Notes: a model not told the origin generated them from the letters alone. DNA of 33,808 nt from an uncultured Rubritalea sp. (GCA_937923145.1 CALAJT010000032.1:1-33808); one strand, 5' to 3'; numbered from the stretch's first letter, positions 6,945 through 16,192 are shown. Program-made: numbers and translations.

Positions 6945-7352
6945 CTACAGATCTTCGGCTTCGTCTAGGAGGATTTTTAAGGCTCCACCAGATAGAAGAG
7001 ATTCTAGCACTAGCGCAAATAGGGAGCATGCCATAAGAACCAGCGCAAGCACGAAACATACTGCTCCTAAATATTCTAATGACGCGAATAACGCGCCCAT
7101 TGAGCAGACGCATGATAGGAGACTGATCGCCCCTGCTACTTGCATTGTTCTGATGAGTTTAAGTCTATTTCTGAGGTTCTTGATTTGTAGTGAGATCTTC
7201 TTCACGTGCTTAGCGTCACCTTCAGTCCATTGATCATGTAGCTTACGGATTAGGGCAGATAGAGCGAGGAAGCGATTCGTGTAACTTAGAAACAATAAAC
7301 TGACAGCTGGGAATAGTAAGGCTGGTGTGGATAACTGAATGTTCATGGGCAA
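6945..7352 (-). CDS. DUF2721-family membrane protein
   Basis: 135 residues. Starts with LSTPALLFPAVSLLFLSYTNRFLALSALIR, matching the typical DUF2721 opening (a membrane helix with SPALLFPAISLLLLAYTNRF-like sequence). A basic middle section (KNLRNRLKLIRTMQ) follows, then two more predicted membrane helices and an acidic end. A second start codon (Met3, 7346) is equally plausible. Family function unknown. Monocistronic in appearance. Confidence 0.75.
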   Translation of the reverse strand: MPMNIQLSTPALLFPAVSLLFLSYTNRFLALSALIRKLHDQWTEGDAKHVKKISLQIKNLRNRLKLIRTMQVAGAISLLSCVCSMGALFASLEYLGAVCFVLALVLMACSLFALVLESLLSGGALKILLDEAEDL

Positions 7353-7461
7353 AATTTAGCTGAACTAACACATATATGCTATAAAAATTCTTATTTTAAC
7401 TAGTCACTAGCATCTTACGAGACTTGTGCTAGCGTAGCATTTCAATCACAAATTACATTAT

Positions 7462-7899
7462 ATGAAAAATACAATTCCACTTATCACATCAGGCATCAGC
7501 GGTCCACTCGGCGTTCTTCACCTTCCACGTCTGTGGCAGAAAGTATCGCTTGAGAATGCAGGGAAACTCGACAGCGAATACCCGGCTATCGGTGGCGGTT
7601 ATGACCAGATGGTACTCGACGCACTAAGCATCGAGAAGGCAACTTTCGAAGACTTCATGAAGAGTAAGCCGACTTACACTCAGCTTGAGGCTTGGATCGT
7701 AGATCAAAATGGCGGTTCTGTAGATCACGATAAAGTAGTAGCTCTCAATGACGGTGTTCTCGGCTACATCCACACAGACGAGACTCGCAGAGAAATCCTC
7801 GATGCAGTCGGTATTAAGGATGATGGCTCTATCAAAGACGCTGTCAACCTCAACAACCTTGAAGACTGGCAGACATTCCACAGCAACGAGATTGCTTAG
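7462..7899 (+). CDS. DUF5069-like protein
   Basis: 145 residues, soluble and acidic. The opening SGISGPLGVLHLPRLWQKVSL followed by GKLDSEYP resembles the DUF5069 family (L-x-G-x-x-H-L-P-R-L-x-x-K, then G-x-L-x-x-x-Y). A further conserved-looking block is KPTYTQLEAWI. The family has no established function. Good codon regularity and a strong terminator just after the stop (7926-7959) support a well-expressed single gene. The family name is from memory of its motif and is moderately certain. Confidence 0.65.
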   Translation: MKNTIPLITSGISGPLGVLHLPRLWQKVSLENAGKLDSEYPAIGGGYDQMVLDALSIEKATFEDFMKSKPTYTQLEAWIVDQNGGSVDHDKVVALNDGVLGYIHTDETRREILDAVGIKDDGSIKDAVNLNNLEDWQTFHSNEIA

Positions 7900-7925
7900 G
7901 TTTTCTTCCACTAGAAATTTCACAG

Positions 7926-7959
7926 AGCCAATACTTCGTGATGAGGTATTGGCTTTTTA
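7926..7959 (+). terminator. Rho-independent terminator
   Basis: AGCCAATAC (7926-7934) pairs perfectly with GTATTGGCT (7946-7954) around an 11-nt loop, followed by TTTTT. It ends the DUF5069-like transcript. On the minus strand there is no T-tract, so it is one-directional. Confidence 0.9.
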
Positions 7960-7994
7960 TTTGTGATGAAAAAAGGGGCGATTTTATGAACTCT

Positions 7995-8660
7995 TTAATC
8001 TGTAGAAAGGGCAGTTTGTATCACTTTTAATAGCTGCTCTGCTATTACTTTCTGACCATCTATATTAGGGTGGATCATGTCTTCTTGATTGAACTTGGAG
8101 TCTCCCGCTATGCCTGCGATAAGGTTATGGTAGAAAATTATTTCCTTCTTATTTGCTACTGTTTTAAAGGTCGCTAGGAATGATTTCTTATAAGCCTCTC
8201 CCATGTTTTCAGGGACATCGATACCCGCCAAAATAATAGAAGCTTTAGGATGAGTTTTCTGCACTGTTTCGATGATGGTGAATAGATTTTTCTGCGTCGT
8301 TGCTGGTGCAACTCCACGAAGTCCATCATTTCCTCCTAGTGCGATTACGATGAGATCTAATGGGCGCCTCACCAGTAGTTTGACTCTCCTTACTCCCCCG
8401 CTTGTAGTATCACCAGAGAGTCCAGCATTCACACAGTCCCAGTGTAAGTCTTTATCTTTTGCAAGGTTTTCGATTAGTGCAGGGTAAGCTTCAGACTTTT
8501 CGAGTCCATAGCCCGCAGTGATGCTGTCACCGAGGAATACGATTCTTGGCTTATTTGCTTTCTCTCCATCCTCATCTGCTAAAGATGTCGATAATCCCAT
8601 GCATAGAAACAAGAATGGTAGAAATGTAAGAGAAGCTATTTGTGAAAAGACAAAACTCAT
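7995..8660 (-). CDS. tesA: Secreted SGNH esterase / lysophospholipase, TesA-like
   Basis: 221 residues with an N-terminal signal peptide (hydrophobic to about residue 28, likely cut after SLA). SGNH blocks in order: block I IVFLGDSITAGYGL (catalytic Ser), block II AGLSGDTTSGG, block III ALGGNDGLRG, and block V DMIHPNIDGQ with catalytic Asp and His. Acts on esters of fatty acids or lysolipids in the periplasm; precise substrate unknown. It is divergent from the ybbA-ybbP ABC exporter with a 45-bp gap, the same arrangement as tesA-ybbA-ybbP in E. coli, which strengthens the assignment. Confidence 0.9.
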   Translation of the reverse strand: MSFVFSQIASLTFLPFLFLCMGLSTSLADEDGEKANKPRIVFLGDSITAGYGLEKSEAYPALIENLAKDKDLHWDCVNAGLSGDTTSGGVRRVKLLVRRPLDLIVIALGGNDGLRGVAPATTQKNLFTIIETVQKTHPKASIILAGIDVPENMGEAYKKSFLATFKTVANKKEIIFYHNLIAGIAGDSKFNQEDMIHPNIDGQKVIAEQLLKVIQTALSTD

Positions 8661-8705
8661 GCATCTTAGATACTTGCTACCACCTCTATTTGCAAAGATT
8701 TTCTC

Positions 8706-9383
8706 ATGAACGCTATACTAGAAACTACCAATCTCACCAAGACATATCAAAGCGGTGCTTCCGAGCTGACTGTCTTGGACGCAGTTAACATCAGCATCCC
8801 ACCGGGGTCAACAGCTGCGATCATCGGACCTTCAGGTAGTGGCAAGACTACATTGCTCGGACTCTGTGCTGGGCTGGATAGAGCTAGCTCGGGAATTGTT
8901 CGTCTAGACGGGATGGATATTACTGATCTGGATGAGGGACAACGTGCGAAACTACGGAGAGAATCGATCGGGTTTATTTTCCAGGATTTTCAGCTTATGC
9001 CTAATCTTACTGCCATTGAGAATGTAGTGATACCAGCAGAGCTACAGGGTAAAAAAGGCTCAGAAACGAGCGCTAGAGCTGCTCAGCTTCTAAAGCGAGT
9101 TGGATTAGGATCTCGTATGAAACACTATCCTAAGCAACTTTCTGGTGGAGAGCAGCAGCGGGTTGCCATCGCTAGAGCATTCATTCATGAGCCTAAGATA
9201 CTATTCGCGGATGAGCCTACGGGTAATCTAGATGAGGAATCGAGTAAGCTGATCGAGGAAATGCTTTTTGAGATCAACAAAGAGTTAGACACAACGCTAG
9301 TCATCGTCACTCACGACAATGAACTCGCTAAGAAAACACAGCACATCATTCAGCTAAAAGGAGGGAAACTCATTTCAGGATGA
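8706..9383 (+). CDS. ybbA: ABC transporter ATP-binding protein, YbbA/LolD type
   Basis: 225 residues. Walker A GPSGSGKTT (about 41-49), Q-loop in GFIFQDFQLMPNLTAIENV, signature LSGGEQQRVAIARAF (about 145-159), Walker B ILFADEPTGNLD, and the His switch VIVTHD. The MacB/LolD/FtsE-like subfamily energises FtsX-type permeases that act on periplasmic substrates instead of moving them through a pore. Its stop TGA overlaps the ATG of the permease gene (ATGA, 9380-9383), so the two are translationally coupled. LolD is an alternative, but the tesA neighbour favours YbbA. Confidence 0.92.
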   Translation: MNAILETTNLTKTYQSGASELTVLDAVNISIPPGSTAAIIGPSGSGKTTLLGLCAGLDRASSGIVRLDGMDITDLDEGQRAKLRRESIGFIFQDFQLMPNLTAIENVVIPAELQGKKGSETSARAAQLLKRVGLGSRMKHYPKQLSGGEQQRVAIARAFIHEPKILFADEPTGNLDEESSKLIEEMLFEINKELDTTLVIVTHDNELAKKTQHIIQLKGGKLISG

Positions 9384-12031
9384 TCTCGTTTTTCAAATCA
9401 TTGGTATCTCCGTGGACATGGTCCATGGCATACCGCGATAGCCGTGCAGCGAAGCTGAAACTAGCTCTTTTTTCCGCCTCCATCATCTTTGGTGTTGCCG
9501 CACTGGTCGTGATTGGTTCGCTCAGGTATAACCTCAATGACTCGGTCAAGTCTCAGTCGAAGTCTCTGCTGGGAGCAGACCTTCAGCTGAGTGCTAGAAA
9601 AGAATTTTCTAAGGAAGCTAACGATCTAACAGCTCAGATCGGAGGTGATCAGGCGAAAGAAATTTCATTCTCTACTATGATGACAGTGGGAGAAAATCCA
9701 CAACCTCGTCTCGTGAGTATCCGCGCTATTGAGCCAGGATTTCCTTTCTACGGCACAGTAGCGACGACTCCTGCTGATGCTTGGCAAAGTGTTCATTCTA
9801 ATGCCAAAGGTGGCGTCCTTGTTGAAGAGTCATTTCTACTTTCGATGCAAAGTAAGATCGGAGACATGGTGAAAATAGGGAAACTCGAACTCCCAATTAT
9901 CGGCACACTAGATCAAGCTCCTCCGTCATCATCTGGATTCGCGGGAATGAATCCTACCGTCGTCACTTCCTTTGATACTATTCGAGGCTCAGAACTTCTT
10001 AGCAGTAAGAGCCTCTCTTTTCATAGCACCTATTTTAAGTTGCCAGCATTAACCGCTGACATGCAAATATCAGATGAGTTTCAAGCTGCGTTTGACGCAG
10101 AACGACTCCGCTCAGTCACCGCTACACAACGCAGTGAGCGCATCGAAAAAACAATCAATAACCTCTACCTATTCCTCAATCTCATAGGCTTCAGTTCATT
10201 ATTTCTCGGCGGCATAGGGATTGCCGGTGCTATTCATATTCACATCTCAGAACGCCTCACCAGTGTCGCCACGCTAAGATGTCTGGGATGCACATCGGCA
10301 AAAGCCTTTGCCATTTATTTTATTCAGGGAGTCTTTATGGGCGCACTAGGAACCTTGCTAGGCCTGATCTCTGGCTGTGGATTAATCGCTGTTGCAGCCT
10401 ACTTCGCACAATCATTACCTGGCGTCATTCCTTTCGATATCACGATTGAGCCTGTCTTCACAGAAATCGTAAAGGCTGCTGGTATAGGCTTCATCATCAG
10501 TGTCTGCTTTGCGCTTCTCCCACTACTTAAATTAAGAAAGATCAGCCCTCTCGCCGCACTGCGGAATGAGGGCGCTGAATTAGAATCAGGGCAGAAAAGT
10601 GGCTTTCGTGACCCACTCCGCTGGCTCATCATTCTCACTCTAGCAGCTACCGCATTTCTACTAGCATGGCTGGATAATCGTGAGCTTGGTAGAGGACTGG
10701 CTACTGCTCGCGGCTATGTGAGTTTCTTAGCGGTCACATTCGGTTTACTACTCAGTTGCGGATTATTCCTACGCTGGGTTCTCAAACTCTGTGTCCGCCC
10801 CTCTTGGCCGATCACTATCCGACAAGGCTTCTCCGCACTATATCGACCTAACAACCAGACTAGTATTTTCATGCTGTCGATCGGCTTGGGTGTCTTCTTC
10901 CTCTTCACGCTCATCTTCACGCAGAACGTCCTCTTACAATGGCTGAGTCCTGACAGGCTAGCAGATACACCTAACATTTTCATGGTTGACATCCCACCAG
11001 AAGACACTTCTAAAGCTAGAGAAACCATACAGAAAGCAGGCTCTACTCCACTAGCCGATGCGCCGATCATTCAGCTACGACTCACGTCAATCAAAGGAAA
11101 GTCTGTAGATGAAATTTTCAGAGAACAAGCAGAGCAAAAGAAGCAGTTTAATAATACAAATAAGAAAGAAGAAGGTCAGATACCTAAATGGGTTCTCAGG
11201 AGGAGTTTTCGCTCCACCTTTAGATCCGAGCTATCCGATACTGAGGAGCTAGTCAGTGGCGAATGGATCGGCACTTATGATGCCTCCACTGCAACTCCGA
11301 GCTTACTCATCCCCATCAGTATGGAAGCGGAAATAGCGGCTAATCTCGGCGTTAATGTCGGCGACACCCTCACCATGGAGATCGAGGGATTCGGCGAAGA
11401 AATTAACTTGAAAATCGCCAGCTTAAGAAAAGTAGACTGGAGGAGTATGAATCTTAACTTCTTCATCGTCCTACCACAAGGAGCAGTCGATGACTACGTA
11501 GCATTTAATATCCTCACAGCGCACAGTGCTAGTCCAGAAACTAGGGCAGAGTTGCAACAAGCGATGTTTGCGAAATGGCCATCAGTCAGTGTCATCGATC
11601 TCTCACTTATTCTCAAGACCGTCCAGTCAGTCCTCGACGCCGCAGGAAAAGCGATCCAAGCAATGGCGCTCTTCACGATTATCACTGGCTCCATCGTGCT
11701 CATTTCCACCCTGCTATCAGGAAGAAAAATCCGCACCAAGGAAATCGTCTTACTCCGCACACTAGGCGCTAGTCAGGGACAGATCGCACGTATCCTAGCC
11801 ATCGAATACACCCTACTCGCAAGCATCGCCACCATCGCGGGCACAGGACTAGCCGCTATCGCTACGGCGCTTCTTAGCAGCTTCCTATTTGAGAATGAAG
11901 CCTACACCTTCCCCTGGAGCCAACTCCTCATCGGCGCTTCATCCGTCATCGTTATCACCGTAACTCTAGGTATGTTATTGAGCCGAGGTATCGCGAATAC
12001 ACCACCGATGCATGCGTTGAAAGCTGGGTAG
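9380..12031 (+). CDS. ybbP: FtsX-like ABC permease, YbbP type
   Basis: 883 residues. The N-terminal membrane helix (about 25-50) precedes a large periplasmic MacB-like domain. The middle has the first FtsX domain with SSLFLGGIGIAGAIHIHISERL and VATLRCLGC, the usual permease coupling segment. Further helices, a second periplasmic domain and a C-terminal second FtsX domain (IVLLRTLGASQGQIARILAIEY) follow, giving the duplicated layout of YbbP. Overlaps ybbA by 4 nt. The substrate is not established for this family; a lipid or cell-envelope function is suggested by the esterase next to it. Ends 5 nt before the convergent LysR gene. Confidence 0.92.
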   Translation: MISFFKSLVSPWTWSMAYRDSRAAKLKLALFSASIIFGVAALVVIGSLRYNLNDSVKSQSKSLLGADLQLSARKEFSKEANDLTAQIGGDQAKEISFSTMMTVGENPQPRLVSIRAIEPGFPFYGTVATTPADAWQSVHSNAKGGVLVEESFLLSMQSKIGDMVKIGKLELPIIGTLDQAPPSSSGFAGMNPTVVTSFDTIRGSELLSSKSLSFHSTYFKLPALTADMQISDEFQAAFDAERLRSVTATQRSERIEKTINNLYLFLNLIGFSSLFLGGIGIAGAIHIHISERLTSVATLRCLGCTSAKAFAIYFIQGVFMGALGTLLGLISGCGLIAVAAYFAQSLPGVIPFDITIEPVFTEIVKAAGIGFIISVCFALLPLLKLRKISPLAALRNEGAELESGQKSGFRDPLRWLIILTLAATAFLLAWLDNRELGRGLATARGYVSFLAVTFGLLLSCGLFLRWVLKLCVRPSWPITIRQGFSALYRPNNQTSIFMLSIGLGVFFLFTLIFTQNVLLQWLSPDRLADTPNIFMVDIPPEDTSKARETIQKAGSTPLADAPIIQLRLTSIKGKSVDEIFREQAEQKKQFNNTNKKEEGQIPKWVLRRSFRSTFRSELSDTEELVSGEWIGTYDASTATPSLLIPISMEAEIAANLGVNVGDTLTMEIEGFGEEINLKIASLRKVDWRSMNLNFFIVLPQGAVDDYVAFNILTAHSASPETRAELQQAMFAKWPSVSVIDLSLILKTVQSVLDAAGKAIQAMALFTIITGSIVLISTLLSGRKIRTKEIVLLRTLGASQGQIARILAIEYTLLASIATIAGTGLAAIATALLSSFLFENEAYTFPWSQLLIGASSVIVITVTLGMLLSRGIANTPPMHALKAG

Positions 12032-12035
12032 TTTT

Positions 12036-12980
12036 TTAAGAGAAGAGAATTGATTTTGTAAAATCCTCTATGTGCTGAGAAACTACGATATTCTTAGGTC
12101 CGATGACTGATAGCTTACGCTCTGGTGCTGGCTGTAGGCTGAGTTTTTGGAGCTGTTTTTTTCGGGGGAATGCACTAAGCGCTCTTATTGGAATGAAGGC
12201 GACTCCTATGTTCAATGCTGTGAGCTGACACATGAGGTCGAAGTTTTCTAGCTCCATGTTTGGTTTCACTTTGACTCCCTTTTTCGCTAACCATTCATCG
12301 ATCACTACTCTTGATGGAGATCTTTCTGGTTGGAGTATCCATGTTTGTCTAGCTGCCCATTTTTTGAAATGCTGCGGGGTGAACGATGGAGTCGGATCAT
12401 CAGTAGATACGATAAGACAAAACCTATCGGACATTTGATGATGGATTTGTGCCTGGGCTTCTATCCCTGCTCGATGATTCACAATGCCTAGGTCTAGTTT
12501 ATTAGTCGCGATTTGATGGATGATCTCTGCCGACTTAGGCTGTGAAATGATGATCTTCACTTCTGGATGTAGATTCGATTGCGGATGAAATATCCCTGGT
12601 AGATGAGCGAGTGAGAGTGATGATGAGATACCTATATTGATTTGCTTTTGCGATCCCAAGAAGTTTTCTGAGATGCGCTGGATAGCAGAGTCTAGGATAT
12701 TAGGAATAGCCGCCGTGTCTTCTAACAACTGCTGCCCAGCAGGCGAAATACTGAGCTTACGCGTTGAGCGATAGAATAGCTGAACGCCCATTTCTAGCTC
12801 TATAGCCTGAAGCTTTCTAGACAATGCACTCTGAGTCAGATTCACTGCCTCTGCTGCGAGCGTGATACTTTTGAAATGATTGATCAGGTGCAATAGATGC
12901 AAATCCTTGAGATCTAGCTTTGGTCTATGTTTGGGCTGTTCATCATTCATTCTTAATGCGAATGAATAAGAACTATACAT
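12036..12980 (-). CDS. LysR-family transcriptional regulator
   Basis: 314 residues. Helix-turn-helix at about 25-85: HLINHFKSITLAAEAVNLTQ, SALSRKLQAIELEMGVQLFYR, then RKLSISPAGQQLLEDT. The C-terminal half is a type-2 periplasmic-binding-like effector domain; the ligand cannot be read from sequence. ATG 12980 gives the longest form; Met11 (12950) is a reasonable alternative, directly preceded by an A-rich sequence. Divergent from the small ferredoxin gene (start 13020), which may be its target since LysR proteins commonly regulate the divergent neighbour. That link is inference. Confidence 0.92.
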   Translation of the reverse strand: MYSSYSFALRMNDEQPKHRPKLDLKDLHLLHLINHFKSITLAAEAVNLTQSALSRKLQAIELEMGVQLFYRSTRKLSISPAGQQLLEDTAAIPNILDSAIQRISENFLGSQKQINIGISSSLSLAHLPGIFHPQSNLHPEVKIIISQPKSAEIIHQIATNKLDLGIVNHRAGIEAQAQIHHQMSDRFCLIVSTDDPTPSFTPQHFKKWAARQTWILQPERSPSRVVIDEWLAKKGVKVKPNMELENFDLMCQLTALNIGVAFIPIRALSAFPRKKQLQKLSLQPAPERKLSVIGPKNIVVSQHIEDFTKSILFS

Positions 12981-13019
12981 GAATTTGTCAATCTAACTAT
13001 CCTCCGCAATGATTCACCC

Positions 13020-13247
13020 ATGGCAGATAAAACAGAAATCAATCCACTAAACGTAGCAGGCAAGTTTTACAATGACACCAGCTGCATCGACTGCGACCTA
13101 TGCAGAGAAATGGTCCCCACCGTATTCACCCGAGATGACGACGAAGGTCTCAGCTACGTTCACAAGCAACCAGAAACCGAGGAAGAAATAGCTTTAGCTA
13201 TGGAAGCGATAGGAGGTTGCCCATCGGAATCCATTGGCTGTGATTGA
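13020..13247 (+). CDS. Small [4Fe-4S] ferredoxin
   Basis: 75 residues. One cluster-binding pattern C-I-D-C-D-L-C (about residues 23-29) plus a distant Cys in GGCPSESIG (about 66), so a single [4Fe-4S] cluster is expected. The usual second CxxCxxC set of bacterial 2x[4Fe-4S] ferredoxins is absent. Electron carrier; partner unknown. Divergently transcribed from the LysR gene across 39 bp. A monocistronic gene in appearance. Confidence 0.88.
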   Translation: MADKTEINPLNVAGKFYNDTSCIDCDLCREMVPTVFTRDDDEGLSYVHKQPETEEEIALAMEAIGGCPSESIGCD

Positions 13248-13268
13248 ATGCATTTGAATAAGACTGAG

Positions 13269-13502
13269 CTAAGATGCTTTTTGTAACCTTAAGAACAATT
13301 CCTCCGGCATAGCCTCTCCATACAATCTTTCGTAGAGCATCTTTTTGCGTTCGGCTTCAGGGAGTTCTTTCGGCAAACTAGCTAAGATCATTTCCTTGGC
13401 AGATGTGATCATTGAGAATCCCATCTCCATTCTTTCCTCACCTCTAAGCGCCATCAAGCGTTTGTACATAATCGCATTTACCTCTGGAGAGGTATCCTTC
13501 AT
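13269..13502 (-). CDS. Small conserved protein of the MKDTSPEV type, 77 aa
   Basis: Reads MKDTSPEVNAIMYKRL, GEERMEMGFSMITSAKEMIL, then ASLPKEL, RKKMLYERLYGEAMPEELF. I recognise this pattern (DTSPEI..., ERMxMGxxMFxxAxxxVxASLP, RxYG) from small hypothetical proteins in cyanobacteria and other phyla; function unknown. I choose ATG 13502 because it overlaps the TGA of the upstream gene remnant (ATGA) and begins at the conserved part; a longer frame from ATG 13550 adds 16 residues. The upstream gene of the pair is truncated, so this may be a surviving half of a two-gene unit. Confidence 0.65.
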   Translation of the reverse strand: MKDTSPEVNAIMYKRLMALRGEERMEMGFSMITSAKEMILASLPKELPEAERKKMLYERLYGEAMPEELFLRLQKAS

Positions 13503-13672
13503 GCTGTAACCAGTGTCAGCATATCGGTCAGATTCAAATGGCTTGCCCATGTCTGAATGTATTCCATATCACATGAATCTGCCAGAAGATTTTTAACATC
13601 ATCGAGTTGACGTGATGACTCTAAGCCATCAGCCCAAGCTAACTTAGAGAGAATCAAGTCCTCTAGACTAGA
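13499..13672 (-). pseudogene. C-terminal remnant of a nucleotidyltransferase-like (DUF6036-type) protein
   Basis: An open stretch of 57 codons without a start, preceded in frame by TAA (13673-13675). It reads SSLEDLILSKLAWADGLESS, RQLDDVKNLLADSCDMEYIQ, TWASHLNLTDMLTLVTA, then TGA. This closely follows the C-terminal pattern PEDxILxKLxWA...SxRQxxDVxxxL...LDxxYIxxWA of nucleotidyltransferase-fold proteins often paired with small partner genes. The N-terminal catalytic half is gone. Its stop overlaps the start of the 77-aa gene (ATGA), showing the original coupling. The break lies 46 nt from the start of the AT-rich accessory operon, so insertion of that operon or an associated deletion probably removed the rest. 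Confidence 0.7.
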
Positions 13673-13718
13673 TTAACCGTGCTTGCTTTATATTCGCTAT
13701 GCTTTACTACTCTGAAAA

Positions 13719-14999
13719 ATGAATTCTCTCCACACATATGAAGAACTTATTGATACACTTCTTCAAGAATCTAATCTTGAGGGCGAGACAAAGAAGGTTT
13801 CTCAACAAATAGAATATCATCTAAATGGCGGAGCAAATGAGTACATTCAAAATTCTCTAGAAAAAAAATTCATTAAAGACTCCGGGATATTCTTTTCTGA
13901 TAAAAAGCGTGCCTCATACTTAGCCAAAACAATCCTCGGAAAAAATAAAACTTTTACTAGGCCTATTCTAGATCCTACATGTGGAGGTGGAGATTTACTT
14001 ATTAGTTGCGCTAGATTTTTTCCATTAAGCAAATCTCTCAATGAGACTTTGCTACTTTGGAGTGACTTTATCTACGGATATGATATCCATACTGAATTAA
14101 TTAAAATTGCTAAGAAAAGACTCATCCTACTTGCTAGACAACGTACTAGCAATTTTCATGAACTATTAGATGATAGTTTGTATTTTAAGAATCTTACAAC
14201 TTGTGATTTTCTCTCTTCTTCTATTTCCCTACCTAAACATTTTGATGTCATATCCAACCCTCCTTTTCACCCTCAGGATGCACCATTAGAGTATCCATTT
14301 TCATCAGGTAAGACTAACTCCGCTGCTATCGTCCTCTATAAATGTCTTAAGATCCTCCCTAGAAATGGAAAGATAGCTGCTATACTACCAGATGTGATAA
14401 GAAGCGGGTCTCGTTATAGAAAATTAATGAATTACATCGAGTCTAAGTTGAAATATACCAAAATTAATCTAGAAGGTAGATTTTCAAAAGATGCTGACAT
14501 TGATGTTATTACGCTATCAGGAACGCAAAGATCTAAACAAAAGGAGATCATACAAGGCACGGATTCAGGTTCGCTAACTATAAAAGACTTCTTCAAAGTT
14601 AGTGTGGGGCCAATAGTACCGCATAGACATATTAATGAAGGTGAAATATACTCTTACATCACAGCTAGAGACATAAAGACTAACTCACCAGTATGCACCA
14701 CTCCCAATAAAATATCCTTCAATAGCACTGTTTACCAAGCTCCATTCATAGTCTTAAAACGTACTTCTAGCCCTAAAGATAAAAATAGAATGTGTGCTGC
14801 TATTGTAAAAGGTAAGTCTTTATATGCCGCTGAAAATCACGTTTTAGTTATACAACCAAACGATAAGTCCCTAAAATCATGCAGTAACTTACTATCATTC
14901 TTGAAAAGTACTGAGTGTAGAGAATGGATAGATGAGAGAATCCGCTGTAGACATTTTACTGTTTCAGCAATTCGAGAAATACCTTACAAAATTACATAA
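13719..14999 (+). CDS. Adenine-specific DNA methyltransferase (N6, HsdM/Eco57I-like)
   Basis: 426 residues. SAM-binding motif I is DPTCGGGDLL (85-94), motif II region YGYDIHTE (about 119-126), and the catalytic motif IV is NPPF (180-183), preceded by FDVIS; these define an N6-adenine methylase. After the catalytic domain (to about 275) the C-terminal 150 residues look like one target-recognition domain (ITARDI..., APFIVLKRTSSP, ENHVLVIQP...CREWIDERI). No nuclease motif is visible. Base composition (about one third GC) is well below the flanking genes. First gene of a three-gene operon; the DUF262 gene begins 9 nt after its stop. It could protect host DNA in a restriction-like system; target site unknown. 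Confidence 0.85.
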   Translation: MNSLHTYEELIDTLLQESNLEGETKKVSQQIEYHLNGGANEYIQNSLEKKFIKDSGIFFSDKKRASYLAKTILGKNKTFTRPILDPTCGGGDLLISCARFFPLSKSLNETLLLWSDFIYGYDIHTELIKIAKKRLILLARQRTSNFHELLDDSLYFKNLTTCDFLSSSISLPKHFDVISNPPFHPQDAPLEYPFSSGKTNSAAIVLYKCLKILPRNGKIAAILPDVIRSGSRYRKLMNYIESKLKYTKINLEGRFSKDADIDVITLSGTQRSKQKEIIQGTDSGSLTIKDFFKVSVGPIVPHRHINEGEIYSYITARDIKTNSPVCTTPNKISFNSTVYQAPFIVLKRTSSPKDKNRMCAAIVKGKSLYAAENHVLVIQPNDKSLKSCSNLLSFLKSTECREWIDERIRCRHFTVSAIREIPYKIT

Positions 15000-15008
15000 A
15001 TCAAAAAA

Positions 15009-16172
15009 ATGGATACTACAGCACAAGAGCCAGAAGCAGAGAGTACTTTAGAGTCAGAAATTGCACAGGCTCTAGAAACGGTCTTCACAGATGACATGAA
15101 AATGTCATTGGGAGAATTCATCTCTTTATATAACGAAGGCTCTTGGATAATCTCTCCTGATTTTCAGAGATACTACAGATGGAATCTAGAACAGAAATCT
15201 AAGTTTATAGAATCTCTTCTCCTAGGTTTTCCAATTCCTCCTATTTATGTAGCTTTTAATAGCGATGGTAAGTATCTGACTATTGATGGATTGCAAAGAC
15301 TCTCAACAGTTCTAGAGTTCACGTGTAATCTAGAACAATCTAATATAGATAATGTGCCAGCTAATAAACGTATAGGAACTTCGGGCTTGAGAGGTCAAAA
15401 ATTTCTTCCTTCTCTTGAAGCTATAACTTGGGAAAAACTGACACCTAAACAGCAACGTATTTTTAAAAGTAAACGTTTAGATTTGCGTATCCTTGAAGCA
15501 CATACTGGTGCAAATATCAAATTTGAGGTCTTTAATAGATTGAATAGTGGTCAAGCAAGGTTATCACCGCAAGAAGTAAGAAATTGTCTTATTTTAATGT
15601 ATGACAATGACAAGTTTAACAAGTTCAAGGATTGCGCCAAGACGGCACATTATACCAAGCATGTTTTTAGCACCTTGTCAGAGACTAAGCAGATGGAAGC
15701 CTATCACGAGGATATGCTTTTTCGTATGATCCTAGCTATGATAGTTGACAAAGAAACATGGTTAGATAGAGCGCGTGATTATAACCACATTGCTCCCCAA
15801 CTAGACTCTTTTGTTGAACAATTATTTAACTCATCTAATATCGATAAAGTGCTCAAATGTGCTGATGTAACCTTTGAGCTTATTGACCAAGCAGATCCCG
15901 ATTTCAGTTTTAAAAAATATCAGGAGGGAAGGTATTTGGGTGAATTTTCAGTCGCTTTGTTTGAGTATATCGGAATCTCATTATCTAAATTTCTATATAG
16001 TAAAAATTATACTGATACTGCATTAATACCAGACGAAGAGCGGACGATATTGAAACTAGAAATTATTAAGCGAAGAGATCAACAACCAGAACAATACGTC
16101 GAGTTAACAAAACATGGATCAAGACCTATTACGAGATTTTACGAAGTTGTCGAACTTGGGAAATACGAATAA
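15009..16172 (+). CDS. DUF262 (ParB/GmrS-like fold) protein without HNH domain
   Basis: 387 residues. The DUF262 core is at about 33-190: FISLYNEGSWIISPDFQRYY, RWNLEQKSKFIESLLLGFPI, PPIY, then IDGLQRLST (92-100; the D-G-x-Q-R signature, with Leu in place of the more usual Gln), and EVFNRLNSGQARLSPQEVRN. DUF262 proteins such as the GmrS half of GmrSD use this motif for nucleotide hydrolysis in modification-dependent restriction. The DUF1524 HNH nuclease usually fused or paired is not visible: the C-terminal half is helical and ends GSRPITRFYEVVELGKYE. Lies between a DNA methylase and a HEPN-like protein in a tight AT-rich operon. Probably a sensor or regulatory ATPase/GTPase; that is inference. 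Confidence 0.85.
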   Translation: MDTTAQEPEAESTLESEIAQALETVFTDDMKMSLGEFISLYNEGSWIISPDFQRYYRWNLEQKSKFIESLLLGFPIPPIYVAFNSDGKYLTIDGLQRLSTVLEFTCNLEQSNIDNVPANKRIGTSGLRGQKFLPSLEAITWEKLTPKQQRIFKSKRLDLRILEAHTGANIKFEVFNRLNSGQARLSPQEVRNCLILMYDNDKFNKFKDCAKTAHYTKHVFSTLSETKQMEAYHEDMLFRMILAMIVDKETWLDRARDYNHIAPQLDSFVEQLFNSSNIDKVLKCADVTFELIDQADPDFSFKKYQEGRYLGEFSVALFEYIGISLSKFLYSKNYTDTALIPDEERTILKLEIIKRRDQQPEQYVELTKHGSRPITRFYEVVELGKYE

Positions 16173-16192
16173 GTAAAAATATATAATTAATC

